Part shown: one piece after another, positions 42,406 through 51,771 of the stretch
How positions within the stretch are numbered: position 1 is the first letter of the stretch
Layout of the letters: the number at the start of each line of letters is the position of its first letter
Assembly: GCF_021462265.1 (NCBI RefSeq)
Contig: NZ_JAJONF010000014.1
Location: forward strand, 1 to 64,000
Origin: Streptomyces shenzhenensis
Lineage (GTDB): Bacteria; Actinomycetota; Actinomycetes; Streptomycetales; Streptomycetaceae
Length of the DNA: 64,000 nt
Direction: 5' to 3'
Position numbers and translations under genes: made by a program
The notes under the pieces: model-generated
What the model was told of the DNA's origin: nothing
What the model saw: only the letters and a program-made list of their open reading frames with translations
Database searches by the model: none

Positions 42406-42930
42406 ATGACCATGACCACCCGCACCCGCATCGCCCGCCTGCGCACCCTCGGCCTCGCCGGTCTCGCCACCACCGGTGCCGCGGCCGCCGCCCTCACCCT
42501 GATGCCGGCCAGCGCGCAGGCCGCCGAAATGACGCAGGCGCACACCTCGGCCGCGGTCACGCACTCCTCTGGCGACAGCAGCCGCACCGCCTCCCGGCAC
42601 ACCGGCTCCGCCAACAACCTGGACGGCTGGATCAGGCAGTCCCTGCAGATCATGAAGTCCAAGGGCATCCCGGGCAGCTACGACGGCCTCAAGCGCAACA
42701 TCATGCGCGAGTCCGGCGGCAACCCGTCCGCGCAGAACAACTGGGACATCAACGCCCAGAAGGGCACCCCCTCCAAGGGCCTGCTCCAGGTGATCGACCC
42801 CACGTTCAACACGTACCACGTCTCCGGCACCGCCCACAGCGTCACCGACCCGGTGGCCAACATCACCGCGGCCGCCAACTACGCCGCCCACCGGTACGGT
42901 TCCATCGACAACGTCAACTCCGCGTACTGA
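42406..42930 (+). CDS. secreted transglycosylase SLT-domain protein
   Basis: A 174-residue secreted protein. The signal peptide spans about residues 1-42 (LGLAGLATTGAAAAALTL, cleavage after AQA). The SLT lysozyme-like domain is GLKRNIMRESGGNPSAQNNW with the catalytic Glu, then SKGLLQVIDPTFNTYHV. It should cleave peptidoglycan glycan strands at the cell surface. No LysM or other wall-binding domain is present. ATG at 42406 with GGAGAG upstream. Confidence 0.9.
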   Translation: MTMTTRTRIARLRTLGLAGLATTGAAAAALTLMPASAQAAEMTQAHTSAAVTHSSGDSSRTASRHTGSANNLDGWIRQSLQIMKSKGIPGSYDGLKRNIMRESGGNPSAQNNWDINAQKGTPSKGLLQVIDPTFNTYHVSGTAHSVTDPVANITAAANYAAHRYGSIDNVNSAY

Positions 42931-42964
42931 CGCCCATGGCGACTCGTCCGACCGGAGTCAGGCC

Positions 42965-44416
42965 CTACGGCTCACGGTGTTCGTGGGCCGCCTGCTCCAG
43001 GGCGGCGGCCTCCGCCTCGGCGACACGGGTCTCCGCCTCGACGTCGATCGAGCGGGTCAGCCACCAGTACAGCAGCGCCGACACGGGAAGCCCGACGAAC
43101 AGGGAGATGTCCGCCCCGTCCAGCGCCTTGGCGACCGGGCCGACGAAGAGCGTGCCGACCGAGAAGAACGGGATCATCACCGCGAACCCGACCAGGTACG
43201 AGACGATCCCCTGCCAGCCCCAGCGGCCGTAGATGCCGTCCGGCTTGAAGATCTCGGCGATGGCGTAGTGGCCCCGGCGCACCACGTAGTAGTCCATCAG
43301 GTTCACGGACGTCCACGGGATGAACAGGTACAGCACCAGCAGCAGGAAGTTGTTGAAGTTCGTCAGGAAGTCGGACGTCGCCGCCAGCGCGCCGATCAGG
43401 GAGAGCGCCGCGGTCACCCCGAGGGTGACCAGGCGCACGCCCAGGGTCGGCCGTACCCGCTTGAACGAGTCGATGGCACTGATCAGGGTCAGCGAACCGC
43501 CGTACATGTTCAGCGCGGTGACCGAGATCAGGCCCAGCGCGGAGAAGAGCAGGACGATCGCGCCGAAGCCGTCGAAGACCTTGTCGCCGGCGGCGTTGAT
43601 CGACGGGATCGTGTCGAAGCTGTCGCCCGCCCAGGCGGCCAGCAGCGTCCCGAGCACCATCAGCCAGATGCCGCCGAGCGCCGAGCCGAAGTAGGTCCAG
43701 TAGAACGTCTTGCGGACCGTCACGTCCGGCGGCAGATAGCGCGAGTAGTCCGAGACGTAGATGGCCCAGCTGATCTGGTAGCCGGCGACCACGCCGAACT
43801 GCGCCAGGAACGGGGTGACCTTGAAGGCGCCCAGGTCGAAGGAGCCCGCCGGGTAGTGCAGGGTGACCAGCACGCCGACGGTGAAGATCCCGAACACGAC
43901 CAGGAACGTGTAGGTCAGGAACCGTTCGGCCCTGTGGATGACGTCGTACCCCACCAGGGCCACGACCAGCGCGATGGCGGTGACCACGACCACCCAGAGT
44001 TTCACACCGCCGTGGATCGTGGTGTCCAGGGCCTGACCGGCCAGGACGGTGTTGAACACGTTGAAGCCCGCGTACTGCACGTAGGCGAACAGCCACACCA
44101 GCAGCGCCCCGACGTAGCCGAACTGCGGGCGGGACTGGATCATCTGCGGCAGTCCCAGCTGCGGCCCCTGCGCCGAGTGGAACGCCATGAAGAACGTGCC
44201 GATCAGGGTGCCCGCGACGATCGCCAGCAGCGACCAGATCAGGTTGCCGCCCTCCGTGATGCTGATCAGCCCCACGGCCAGGGTGGCGATCTGCGCGTTG
44301 GACATGAACCACAGCGGTCCCAGATGCCACAGCTTGCCGTGCCGCTCGTCCAGCGGCACATAGTCGATGGACCGGATCTCCAGGCCGCTCACCCGTGGTT
44401 CCGCGTCTGTGCTCAT
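42965..44416 (-). CDS. NCS1 family nucleobase:cation symporter (cytosine/purine permease-like)
   Basis: A 483-residue membrane protein with twelve predicted helices. NCS1 blocks include LWFMSNAQIATLAVGLISIT near the N-terminus, the GPQLGLPQMIQSRPQFGYVG signature and WAIYVSDYSRYLPPDV. It imports a nucleobase or related compound such as cytosine, allantoin or hydantoin with H+ or Na+. No catabolic genes for these adjoin it. ATG start at 44416 with GGAGGCGCC directly upstream. Confidence 0.92.
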   Translation of the reverse strand: MSTDAEPRVSGLEIRSIDYVPLDERHGKLWHLGPLWFMSNAQIATLAVGLISITEGGNLIWSLLAIVAGTLIGTFFMAFHSAQGPQLGLPQMIQSRPQFGYVGALLVWLFAYVQYAGFNVFNTVLAGQALDTTIHGGVKLWVVVVTAIALVVALVGYDVIHRAERFLTYTFLVVFGIFTVGVLVTLHYPAGSFDLGAFKVTPFLAQFGVVAGYQISWAIYVSDYSRYLPPDVTVRKTFYWTYFGSALGGIWLMVLGTLLAAWAGDSFDTIPSINAAGDKVFDGFGAIVLLFSALGLISVTALNMYGGSLTLISAIDSFKRVRPTLGVRLVTLGVTAALSLIGALAATSDFLTNFNNFLLLVLYLFIPWTSVNLMDYYVVRRGHYAIAEIFKPDGIYGRWGWQGIVSYLVGFAVMIPFFSVGTLFVGPVAKALDGADISLFVGLPVSALLYWWLTRSIDVEAETRVAEAEAAALEQAAHEHREP

Positions 44417-44678
44417 GGCGCCTCCAGGGCCCGGCCCGTCACTTTGACCACATTCTTCCCCCGTGCGGCTGCGGATAAGGCATGCGGAACCCGAGTTCCG
44501 CAGCGGAAAGCCCGCCGCCCGCACGACTTGGCCGCTCCGGCCCCAGGTGACCACCTGTTGCCCTGCTCACAATCGGTCCCGAACCGGGTCCCGGCGTGGC
44601 GGCGGTCATGTCGCGAGCGGCACGTTTTGTCTACGTTCGCAGTTCTGTGTCCCTCCCGCCCGGACTGAGAAGGCCCCC

Positions 44679-45482
44679 ATGCTCAACCGAACCCTGTCCG
44701 TCGTGGCCACGGTGGTGGCCCTGTTCGCCGGCGCCGCGCCGGCGGCCATGGCAGCCGACGCCACGTCCGGACCCGCAGACTTCCGCACCGCCGTCCAGGC
44801 GCAGGGCAACGCCCGGGTGACCGCCGCCGTCCTCGATCTGGACGGCACCGGCCGGGAACCCGCCGTCTACGGCGACGACACGCCGTACGACACGGCGAGC
44901 ATCGTCAAGGTCGACCTCCTCGCCGCCATGCTGCTGCACGCCCGGGACCACCGGCGCGACCTCACCGCCCGGGAGAACGCGCAGGCCGAGGTGATGATCC
45001 GGAACAGCGACAACACCGCGGCCAATGCCCTGTGGCGGGCCGTCGGCGCGGGCCCCGGTCTTGATTCGGCCAACAGGCGGCTCGGACTGACCTCGACGCA
45101 GGGCGGCCCCGGCGGCCTGTGGGGGCTCACCCGGACCACCGCGGCCGATCAGATACGACTGCTGCGCGCGATCTTCGGCACCGGTCCCACGCCCCTCGAC
45201 GCGGCGTCCCGCGGCCGGATCGCCACCCTGATGACCGAGATCGCCGACGGCCAGTCCTGGGGTGTCTCGGCCGCCGCCGACGCCGGGTGGGCGCTGAAGA
45301 ACGGCTGGCTCATGCGCACCACGACCGGTCTGTGGGACATCAACAGCATCGGACGCGTCACGGTCGGCGGGCACCGCTACCTCGTGTCGGTCCTCTCCGA
45401 CGGCAACGTGTCCATGCCGGACGGCGTGAAACTGGTGGAGCGAGCCGTCCGCACCGCCGTCTCCCGGTCGGCGGCCCGCTGA
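44679..45482 (+). CDS. secreted class A beta-lactamase-like serine hydrolase
   Basis: A 267-residue protein. A signal peptide ends AMAADA near residue 28. The serine motif is DTASIVKVDLLAAML (SxxK), the second motif is MIRNSDNTAANAL (SDN) and the third is ALKNGWLM (KTG replaced by KNG). The omega-loop Glu is not evident, so lactam hydrolysis may be weak or absent; a peptidase-like role is possible. It lies upstream of, and on the same strand as, the AI-2E-type gene. Confidence 0.85.
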   Translation: MLNRTLSVVATVVALFAGAAPAAMAADATSGPADFRTAVQAQGNARVTAAVLDLDGTGREPAVYGDDTPYDTASIVKVDLLAAMLLHARDHRRDLTARENAQAEVMIRNSDNTAANALWRAVGAGPGLDSANRRLGLTSTQGGPGGLWGLTRTTAADQIRLLRAIFGTGPTPLDAASRGRIATLMTEIADGQSWGVSAAADAGWALKNGWLMRTTTGLWDINSIGRVTVGGHRYLVSVLSDGNVSMPDGVKLVERAVRTAVSRSAAR

Positions 45483-45569
45483 CCCCCTTGGCCCACTGCC
45501 GCCCGCCCGTCGCGCCGAATGCCCCTAACGTGCATGAGAGGGCGACGTCGGCGGGCAACGGGAGGCACG

Positions 45570-46748
45570 GTGGTGGGTGCGGGCGGGCCTCGGGCCGGGC
45601 GGGGCCGCGCGCGGCGGGCCAGGGGCACGGCACCGGGCAGCCGGACCGCACGCGCGGTCCGGATTCCGAAGCGGGCCCGCGACCCGCGGGCCTCCGCCTC
45701 CGTCAGCGCGGTCGTCGTGCCCGCCCTGCGGGTCGCCGCCGCCTATGCCTGGCGGCTCCTGGTGGTCGGCGTCGCCGTCTACGGCGTCTTCGTCGTCCTC
45801 GGCCGCTTCCAGCTGATCGCCGCCGCCGTGTTCCTGGCCCTGGTCATCACCTCGGTGCTGCGTCCGCCCGCCGACCTGCTGGCCCGATGGCTTCCCCGGC
45901 CGCTGTCCGTGGCGGTGAGCCTGGTCGGCAGCATCTGCCTGTTCCTCGGCCTGCTGGCCCTGGTGGGCAACGCCGTCGCGCAGGAGTCGGCGACGCTGAC
46001 CGACGAGTTCCGCGGCGGCGTCCACCGCATCGAGATCTGGCTGCAGCGGCCGCCCTTCCGGCTCGGCCCGGGCGCCCTGTCACACCTCCAGCAGCAGCTC
46101 CTCACCTACATCCAGACCCACCGCTCCAACCTGGCGAGCAGAGCGCTCAGCGGCGTCGGCACCGTGGTCGAACTGGTCACCGGCGGCGTGCTCGCGCTCT
46201 TCACCTCGGTCTTCTTCATCCACTCCGGCGAACGGCTGTGGACCTGGACGAGCCTCGAACTGCTGCCCGCCGGTGCCCGCAGCGCCTGGGACCGGGCCGG
46301 GCGCGCGGCCTGGCGGACGTTCGCCGGATACACCCGGGGCATCATCATCGTGGCCGCCACCAACGCCCTTCTCGTCGGCATCGCCCTGCTCGTGCTGCGG
46401 GTGCCGCTCGCGCTGCCGCTCACCCTGCTGGAGTTCTTCGCCACTTTCATCCCGCTGGTGGGCTCACCGGTCGCGCTCGGCGTGGCCACGGTGGTGGCGC
46501 TGGCCGGGCGCGGTCCGCTCACGGCCGCCGCCGTCCTCGTGCTCATCGTCGTCGTCGGCCAGCTGGAGGGGCATGTGCTCCATCCGCTGGTGATGAGCTG
46601 GGCGGTGCGGCTGCACCCCCTCGTCGTCGCGGTGTCCGTCATCGCGGGCAGCATCGTCGCGGGGGTGATCGGCGCCGTCGTGGCCGTCCCGTTCATCTCC
46701 GTCGTCTGGTCGGTGGTGCGGGCCCTGCGCCCGGTGCCGCCGCCCTGA
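45570..46748 (+). CDS. AI-2E family transporter-like membrane protein
   Basis: A 392-residue protein with about eight transmembrane helices. Family blocks are FQLIAAAVFLALVITSVLRP, GGVLALFTSVFFIHSGERLW and PLTLLEFFATFIPLVGSPVA, followed by GQLEGHVLHPLVMSWAVRLH. GTG at 45570 is chosen because GGAGG lies four bases upstream; the frame begins earlier. The family includes AI-2 exporters and Na+/H+ antiporters, so the substrate is open. Confidence 0.88.
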   Translation: MVGAGGPRAGRGRARRARGTAPGSRTARAVRIPKRARDPRASASVSAVVVPALRVAAAYAWRLLVVGVAVYGVFVVLGRFQLIAAAVFLALVITSVLRPPADLLARWLPRPLSVAVSLVGSICLFLGLLALVGNAVAQESATLTDEFRGGVHRIEIWLQRPPFRLGPGALSHLQQQLLTYIQTHRSNLASRALSGVGTVVELVTGGVLALFTSVFFIHSGERLWTWTSLELLPAGARSAWDRAGRAAWRTFAGYTRGIIIVAATNALLVGIALLVLRVPLALPLTLLEFFATFIPLVGSPVALGVATVVALAGRGPLTAAAVLVLIVVVGQLEGHVLHPLVMSWAVRLHPLVVAVSVIAGSIVAGVIGAVVAVPFISVVWSVVRALRPVPPP

Positions 46749-46762
46749 CCGCGGGCCGGGGC

Positions 46763-49051
46763 TCAGCCGTCCTTGGCGGGGCGACGGCCGCGCTTCGACG
46801 TGCGACGGGGACGGCCGGACGACGGGGGCGACGCGGCCGCACCGGAGGACGCGGGGACGCCGGATGCCGCAGGAGCGGGGGAGGCGGCGGGGGTGCCGGA
46901 CGGTGTCGCGGGGCCGGGTGCCGGGATGCCGTCGTCCCACGCCTCGTGCGCGCCGAACGGGTCGGCGGGCCCGTCCGCGTCCGCGAGCAGGAGGGCCGCC
47001 GAACGGGACGTGGCGCGAGCCCTGAAGGCCGCCAGGGCCAGCGTGTCGGCATCCGACTCGGTGCCACTGCGCCAGGTGATGGTGCCCGGCAGCATGACCA
47101 GGGAGGTCGTACCGGACCCCCCGGCGGCGGGCCGCAACTGGACCCGGATGCCGTGCCGGTCGGCGAGCCTGCCCACCACGAACAGGCCCATGTGCTGGTA
47201 GACGTCGGCGTCGGCGGTCGGCGGATTCGCCAGCTTGTGGTTGATCAGCGCGAAGTCCTCGGGCCGCAGACCGATGCCCTCGTCATGGATCTCGACCATG
47301 ATCCGGGTGTCCGGCAGCCGGGCCGCCGTGACCCGGACCGTCGAGCGCGGCGAGGAGAACGAGGTGGCGTTCTCCAGGAGTTCGGCGAGCAGATGCACCA
47401 GGTCGGTGACGGCACGGCCGTGGATCTCGGTCTCCGGGATGCCCGTCAGCTCGATCCGCTCGTACTGCTCCACCTCGGAGGCCGCCGCCCGGATGACGTC
47501 GACCAGGGGGAGCGGGTGGTCCCACTGCTGGGTGGGGCGTTCGCCGCCGAGCACCAGCAGGTTCTCGCCGTTGCGGCGCACCCGCGTGGCCAGGTGGTCC
47601 AGCCGGAACAGGTTCGACAGCTGCTCGGGGTCGGCCTCGCGCTCCTCCAGCTGGGTGATCAGGGCGAGCTGGCGCTCGATCAGGGACTGGTTGCGGCGGG
47701 AGAGGTTGGTGAAGATCGCGTTGACGTTGCCGCGCAACGCGGCCTGTTCGGCGGCGAGCCGGACCGCCTCCCGGTGCACATGGTCGAAGGCGCGGGCGAC
47801 CTCGCCGATCTCGTCGGTGGTGGTGATCGGGATCGGCGTGACCTTGGTGTCCACCTGACCGGGCACGGCCTGGGAGAGCTGGGTGATCACCGCCGGCAGC
47901 CGCTGCTCGGCGATCTGGATGGCCGAGGCGCTGAGCCGGCGCATGCCCCGGCTCATGGAGCGGGCCACCCACGCGGCGAGCAGGAGGGCGACGAGTACGG
48001 CGCCGAGCGCGAAGGAGCCGTTGACGATCGCGTCCCGTTCGGCGTCCGCGGCGATGCCGCGGGCATTGGCGAGGGCCGTGTCGGTGAGATGGACCTCGAT
48101 GCCGCGGTAGGCGTCGAAGGCGAGCGCGGACGCCGCGAAGAACGACTCGGGCGTGATGCCCTGGGCGGCCAGCTGCCCGGCCGGTGTCCCGGCGGCGATT
48201 TCCTTGATCATCTCCGGCAGGGCCGGCGGTGTCACGAAGGTCCGCCCGGCCGCCTTGGCCTCTTCGGCGGCCTGGGCCGTCTGCTGCGCGCCCTTCTTCT
48301 CCGCGTCCGCCAGGGCCGTCCGCAGCCGGGTCATGTCCCCGGGGGTACCGGCGCCCGCGTATTCCTGGAGGCCGACCTGCTCCAGGTAGGCGTAGGAGCT
48401 GAACGAGCCGAGCTGGTTCTGCAGTTCGCCGTCGGCGAGCGCGTCGCGGTTCTCGACCAGCAGATGGGTGCCGATGGAGCGCACCAGGGACTCGGCCGCC
48501 TGGGTCAGGGAGATGGCGTAGAGGGTGCGGCCGAAGCTCGCCTGGTTGTTGCTGCCGAAGCCCAGCTCGTTCGAGATCTCCATCAGCGGGTGCTGGACGG
48601 CGTGGTAGCTCTCCTCCGTCTGCACCCCGGACGACCTGCCCGTGAACGCGTCGGCCCGCACTGCCGGCAGCAGCTTCTCGCCCGCCCGCACCAGTGCGAT
48701 GCGCCGGAGCAGGCCCGCGGTCCTCGGTGCCCGGGCCACCGACGCGTCGAACGCCTTCGCGTCGGCGTCGGTGACCTTGCGCGCCGCCACCACGGCGGGT
48801 GCGTTCCGTTCGCCCTGCAGGAGGGGGATGACCGACACGTCGCGCTCGTTGATCGCGTCACTGGCGTAGGCGTTCGCCGCCTGCACCAGTTCCGCCACAT
48901 GGACCGCGTCGTTGGCGTCCCGCAGCGTGTCGATCGAGTTCTTCACCCGGAGGCCGCCGAGGCCGAGGGCGACGAGCACGGGGATGAGCAGAATGGCCTG
49001 GAGGCGTCTTGCGACGCGCCAGTTGCCGGTCACGGGTCTGGACTTGGACAA
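46763..49051 (-). CDS. orphan sensor histidine kinase with nitrate/nitrite-sensing (NIT) domain
   Basis: A 762-residue membrane kinase. It has an N-terminal helix (LQAILLIPVLVALGLGGL) and an extracellular NIT-type helical domain (about 40-310) with LVQAANAYASDAINERDVSV and NQASFGRTLYAISLTQAAES. A second helix (SFALGAVLVALLLAAWVA), HAMP and a DHp-like region with NVNAIFTNLSRRNQSLIERQ follow. The HATPase_c domain contains ELLENATSFSSP and HDEGIGLRPED, and the tail is Pro/Ser/Ala-rich. It resembles CvnA but no roadblock, DUF742 or GTPase genes follow. Start is TTG with AAGGGAC upstream; a GTG six codons later is possible. Confidence 0.9.
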   Translation of the reverse strand: MSKSRPVTGNWRVARRLQAILLIPVLVALGLGGLRVKNSIDTLRDANDAVHVAELVQAANAYASDAINERDVSVIPLLQGERNAPAVVAARKVTDADAKAFDASVARAPRTAGLLRRIALVRAGEKLLPAVRADAFTGRSSGVQTEESYHAVQHPLMEISNELGFGSNNQASFGRTLYAISLTQAAESLVRSIGTHLLVENRDALADGELQNQLGSFSSYAYLEQVGLQEYAGAGTPGDMTRLRTALADAEKKGAQQTAQAAEEAKAAGRTFVTPPALPEMIKEIAAGTPAGQLAAQGITPESFFAASALAFDAYRGIEVHLTDTALANARGIAADAERDAIVNGSFALGAVLVALLLAAWVARSMSRGMRRLSASAIQIAEQRLPAVITQLSQAVPGQVDTKVTPIPITTTDEIGEVARAFDHVHREAVRLAAEQAALRGNVNAIFTNLSRRNQSLIERQLALITQLEEREADPEQLSNLFRLDHLATRVRRNGENLLVLGGERPTQQWDHPLPLVDVIRAAASEVEQYERIELTGIPETEIHGRAVTDLVHLLAELLENATSFSSPRSTVRVTAARLPDTRIMVEIHDEGIGLRPEDFALINHKLANPPTADADVYQHMGLFVVGRLADRHGIRVQLRPAAGGSGTTSLVMLPGTITWRSGTESDADTLALAAFRARATSRSAALLLADADGPADPFGAHEAWDDGIPAPGPATPSGTPAASPAPAASGVPASSGAAASPPSSGRPRRTSKRGRRPAKDG

Positions 49052-49592
49052 GAGCGTCCCTTTTCACAACAGGGATGGTGTGCAGGGCTGCGCACAGCCC
49101 GACGTTCTGTGGCCAATTTCTAACACCCGGCGATCAGGGTCGGCTGGCGTTTGGGTGAAGCGGTTTCCTAGGAATGGTGCAAATCGCAATCAAAGCCATC
49201 GGTGGTTCATGCACGGATATTGCGCCAGGTGGCCCGATCCCCCCGGCGGATCTCCCCAGCCGTGTGCCGGCACGCCGAGAACCGCGTGATGCGGGTGTGC
49301 GCGGCAGCGGCCGAGGGATTCGTCCGGGACGCGTTCGCGAGCGACTTCGCGTTGCCCGGCGACCGGACGCGGCGGTTGCGGCCTCCTGCGGCGACACGAA
49401 CGCCGCCGTAGGGGGGGGGCAGGCCGCTGGCCGTGGGCGCCGGGCAGGAGCGTCCGGGCGGGCCGGTGGCGTCGACGCGGAGGCCCGGGCGGCCGCCGTC
49501 GCCGGTGTGCCGATGCCGGTGCCGATGCGTGGGTCCCCTCGTCCGGTCGGCCGGCGGACCGCTCGTGACATCCGCCGGACGGCCGGGCGCGG
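49052..49592. other. 541-bp gap without a supported gene
   Basis: This holds the kinase promoter region and, at 49411-49419, a run of nine G. Frames are open on both strands because of the GC content, but none has a family match or good ribosome site. The segment around 49290-49380 (AAAEGFVRDAFASDFALPGD in one plus frame) has a coding-like composition and may be a gene scrap. Confidence 0.35.
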
Positions 49593-50930
49593 TCAGCGCT
49601 TGGTGTAGATGAAGCCGACCTTGTCGAGTTCGTCACCGGAGCGGCCGTGGAAGCCGGCGATCTGCCAGCCCGACGGGGCGGTGCGGGTCACGCAGTCCGA
49701 GGTCGTCGCACCACCGGCGAGGGTGTGGCCCAGGTTGGTGGTGAACTTGGCGTAGAAGATGCGGGTGGTGCTGTTGTACTTGCCCTCGCACAAATACGCC
49801 GTCGTCACGTACTCGTTGCCGGCCAGCGTCAGCGAGGACGCCGTGCCGCCGGTGCCGCCGTGGGTCAGCGTCGTGCCGTCGGCGAGCGTGATGCCGACCT
49901 GGTCGACCCGGGAGCCGGAGCGCAGCGAGATGCTGGTGGCGCGGGCGCCGGCGGCCACCTTGTCGATGTCCTGGTAGTAGTCGCCGTGCGGACCGCCGAA
50001 CTGGTCGCTCAGCTGGAAGTCCGGGTTCTGGGACCAGGAGAAGCCGACCGTGACCGGGTCGTGGTCGGAGAGCATCAGCCCGTCGGCCGTGAGGAACTTG
50101 GCGTGCTCGTTGTTGTACGAGGTCGCGTTGAGGTTGACGAGCTTGCTGCTGCGGTACAGCACCTTGTCGACGACCTCGCAGGTGTTGGGCACGGTCGCCC
50201 CGGACTGGTCGCAGACCAGCGCGTCGCTGCCCTTGGCCGGCGCGCTGCCGCCGCGGATCAGCTGCACCCAGGCGTCGGTGAGCCCGTTGGCCGAGGCGAA
50301 CTCGGCGATGGTGTCGGCGGTGCGGGTGTAGCGGGTGTTGGTGTCACCCATCACCACGACGGCGTTGCCGGCCGAGTGGGTGCTGATGAAGTCGGTCAGC
50401 TGGCTGAGGTTGTCGGCCCGGGAGGCCTCGTCGCCGTCGTTCGTGCCCGCGTTGGTGTGCAGGTTGTAGAAGTCGACGTAGACGCCCTCGGCGAGCCGCT
50501 CGCGCATGAAGGTGAACCCCTTCGGCGTGAGGCAGTCGCCCGAGTCGATCTGGCAGGAGTTCCAGCCGACACGCTGGAAGTCGTCCTCGTCCCAGTCGTA
50601 GCCGGAGACGGTGTTCAGGCCGCTGCCGATGCCCGCGCCGCCGCTGGTCGCGGTGCGGTAGGGGTGGGTGTCCGTGGAGTAGAGGTAGGCGTGGTAGTTG
50701 AAGTCCTCCTGGACGTTGACGATGTCGTACGGCGCGATGCGCCTGCCGATCTCCGTGGTGCTCGTGTCGCGCGGCGTGGACGCGCTCGACAGGCCTGACG
50801 GAAGCCCGGCGACGTTGTACGTGAGCACGCTGAACGTGCCCGAGCCGGCCGCCGCGGCCGGGGTGGCCGTGGCCGTGAGCCCGCCGAGAGCGGCGACCGC
50901 GGCCGCCAGACAGGCAACGAGTCTGCGCAT
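49593..50930 (-). CDS. secreted endonuclease/exonuclease/phosphatase-fold phosphodiesterase with jacalin-like domain
   Basis: The product has 445 residues. The signal peptide is about 1-28 (LVACLAAAVAALGGLTATAT). The EEP fold (about 30-310) has FSVLTYNVAGLPSGL, the metal-binding Glu in DIVNVQEDFNYHAY, AVVVMGDTNTRYTRTADTI and GLMLSDHDPVTVGF, as in bacterial sphingomyelinases and nucleases. Residues about 320-445 form a jacalin-type lectin domain (FGGPHGDYYQDIDKVAAGAR; GFHGRSGDELDKVGFIY). A secreted sphingomyelinase-like activity is likely but unproven. ATG at 50930 follows GGAGACACC. Confidence 0.87.
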   Translation of the reverse strand: MRRLVACLAAAVAALGGLTATATPAAAAGSGTFSVLTYNVAGLPSGLSSASTPRDTSTTEIGRRIAPYDIVNVQEDFNYHAYLYSTDTHPYRTATSGGAGIGSGLNTVSGYDWDEDDFQRVGWNSCQIDSGDCLTPKGFTFMRERLAEGVYVDFYNLHTNAGTNDGDEASRADNLSQLTDFISTHSAGNAVVVMGDTNTRYTRTADTIAEFASANGLTDAWVQLIRGGSAPAKGSDALVCDQSGATVPNTCEVVDKVLYRSSKLVNLNATSYNNEHAKFLTADGLMLSDHDPVTVGFSWSQNPDFQLSDQFGGPHGDYYQDIDKVAAGARATSISLRSGSRVDQVGITLADGTTLTHGGTGGTASSLTLAGNEYVTTAYLCEGKYNSTTRIFYAKFTTNLGHTLAGGATTSDCVTRTAPSGWQIAGFHGRSGDELDKVGFIYTKR

Positions 50931-51561
50931 GGGGGTGTCTCCTACGGGAGTTGTGCGCTGAGGGATGTGGGCATGCCAATGAGGCATGGGAAAACGTAGC
51001 GGCAAACGCTTTCTTCCGACCCCCCCTTGTTACTAACCAGTTTGGAAATTCCCCGTGACGCCCAGAAGATCGACTTCTGTCCCGGCGGGCCGTTCGGGCG
51101 ATGACGGTGACTCAGTTTCGAGTGCATTGACCCCTGTTGAGTGAGTGTCCGGTGAGGCGGAAGGAGCGCCCCAGGCCCATTCCGGCGGCCCTGCGGGGCC
51201 CGCTATGGCATCAAACGAGCCCATTCACCGAATAAATGGACGTTGCGGCCGAGAGTCATGGGAAAGCGAAGGATCCGTAATGGGCGCCGTGTGCGTCGCG
51301 ATGGCCGCGCGGTCGGGTGCGGGGTGTGGATGCGCGGCCGCCGCCTCGCCCCACACCTCTCGTGGCCTGCGGCCTCGAACCGCATGGCTGCCGGAGTGTG
51401 TCCGAATCCCGTGCAGGGGGACCACGTGTCCGTCTCTGGGGCACCCTGAGGGACCTGTACCAGGACCGCCGTACCTCCGTGGAACCACGACGCCGACACC
51501 GCCATCCTCCGCGAGGACCGCGGCCGCTACGTCGACTCCGCCTCCTGGGGCCTGCGCCACC
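50931..51561. other. intergenic region with a possible coding scrap
   Basis: The first 200 bp include an AT-rich patch with homopolymers. From about 51484 one plus-strand frame reads WNHDADTAILREDRGRYVDS and ASWGLRHRRAMDD into the tandem repeats at 51562, with a coding-like composition. The frame before it (TLRDLYQDRRT) is displaced. I cannot name the family, and it looks like part of a decayed gene. Confidence 0.35.
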
Positions 51562-51659
51562 GGCGCGCCATGGATGATCGGCGCGCCATGGATGATCGGC
51601 GCGCCAAGGACGACCGGCGCGCCATGGATGATCGGCGCGCCATGGATGATCGGCGCGCC
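51562..51659. repeat. 18-bp tandem repeat array, five units plus a partial
   Basis: GGCGCGCCATGGATGATC starts at 51562, 51580, 51616 and 51634; the unit at 51598 has four substitutions, and a partial unit begins at 51652. Each unit contains AscI-like GGCGCGCC and NcoI-like CCATGG palindromes. Depending on frame it would encode RRAMDD, GAPWMI or, on the minus strand, GAPIIH hexapeptides. It lies just downstream of the stop of the afsA-like gene. Confidence 0.92.
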
Positions 51660-51771
51660 CCGGGGCATCGTGCCGCCGACGGCCGGCACGCCTTCGGCCC
51701 CTGTCGCTGTGACAGGTCATACATCCGCCGCCGGGCCCGTTCGCGGGGAGCCTGGCGGCAGATGCCCCGTA

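Noticed and set aside
45119..49123. Very long open frame on the plus strand, opposite the sensor kinase
   Set aside because: It is antisense to two well-supported genes and reads Arg/Gly/Val-rich low-complexity sequence, the usual shadow of GC-rich third codon positions.
51030..51060. Possible ARE (TACTAACCAGTTTGGAAATT) upstream of the phosphodiesterase gene
   Set aside because: Only one half resembles the motif and the arms do not pair well.
51562..51659. Tandem array considered as a CRISPR
   Set aside because: The units abut directly with an 18-bp period and no unique spacers, and no cas genes are present.
51225..51689. 154-codon minus-strand frame with GAPIIH repeats
   Set aside because: No ribosome site or family. 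The repeat gives open frames in several directions, so openness is not evidence of coding.
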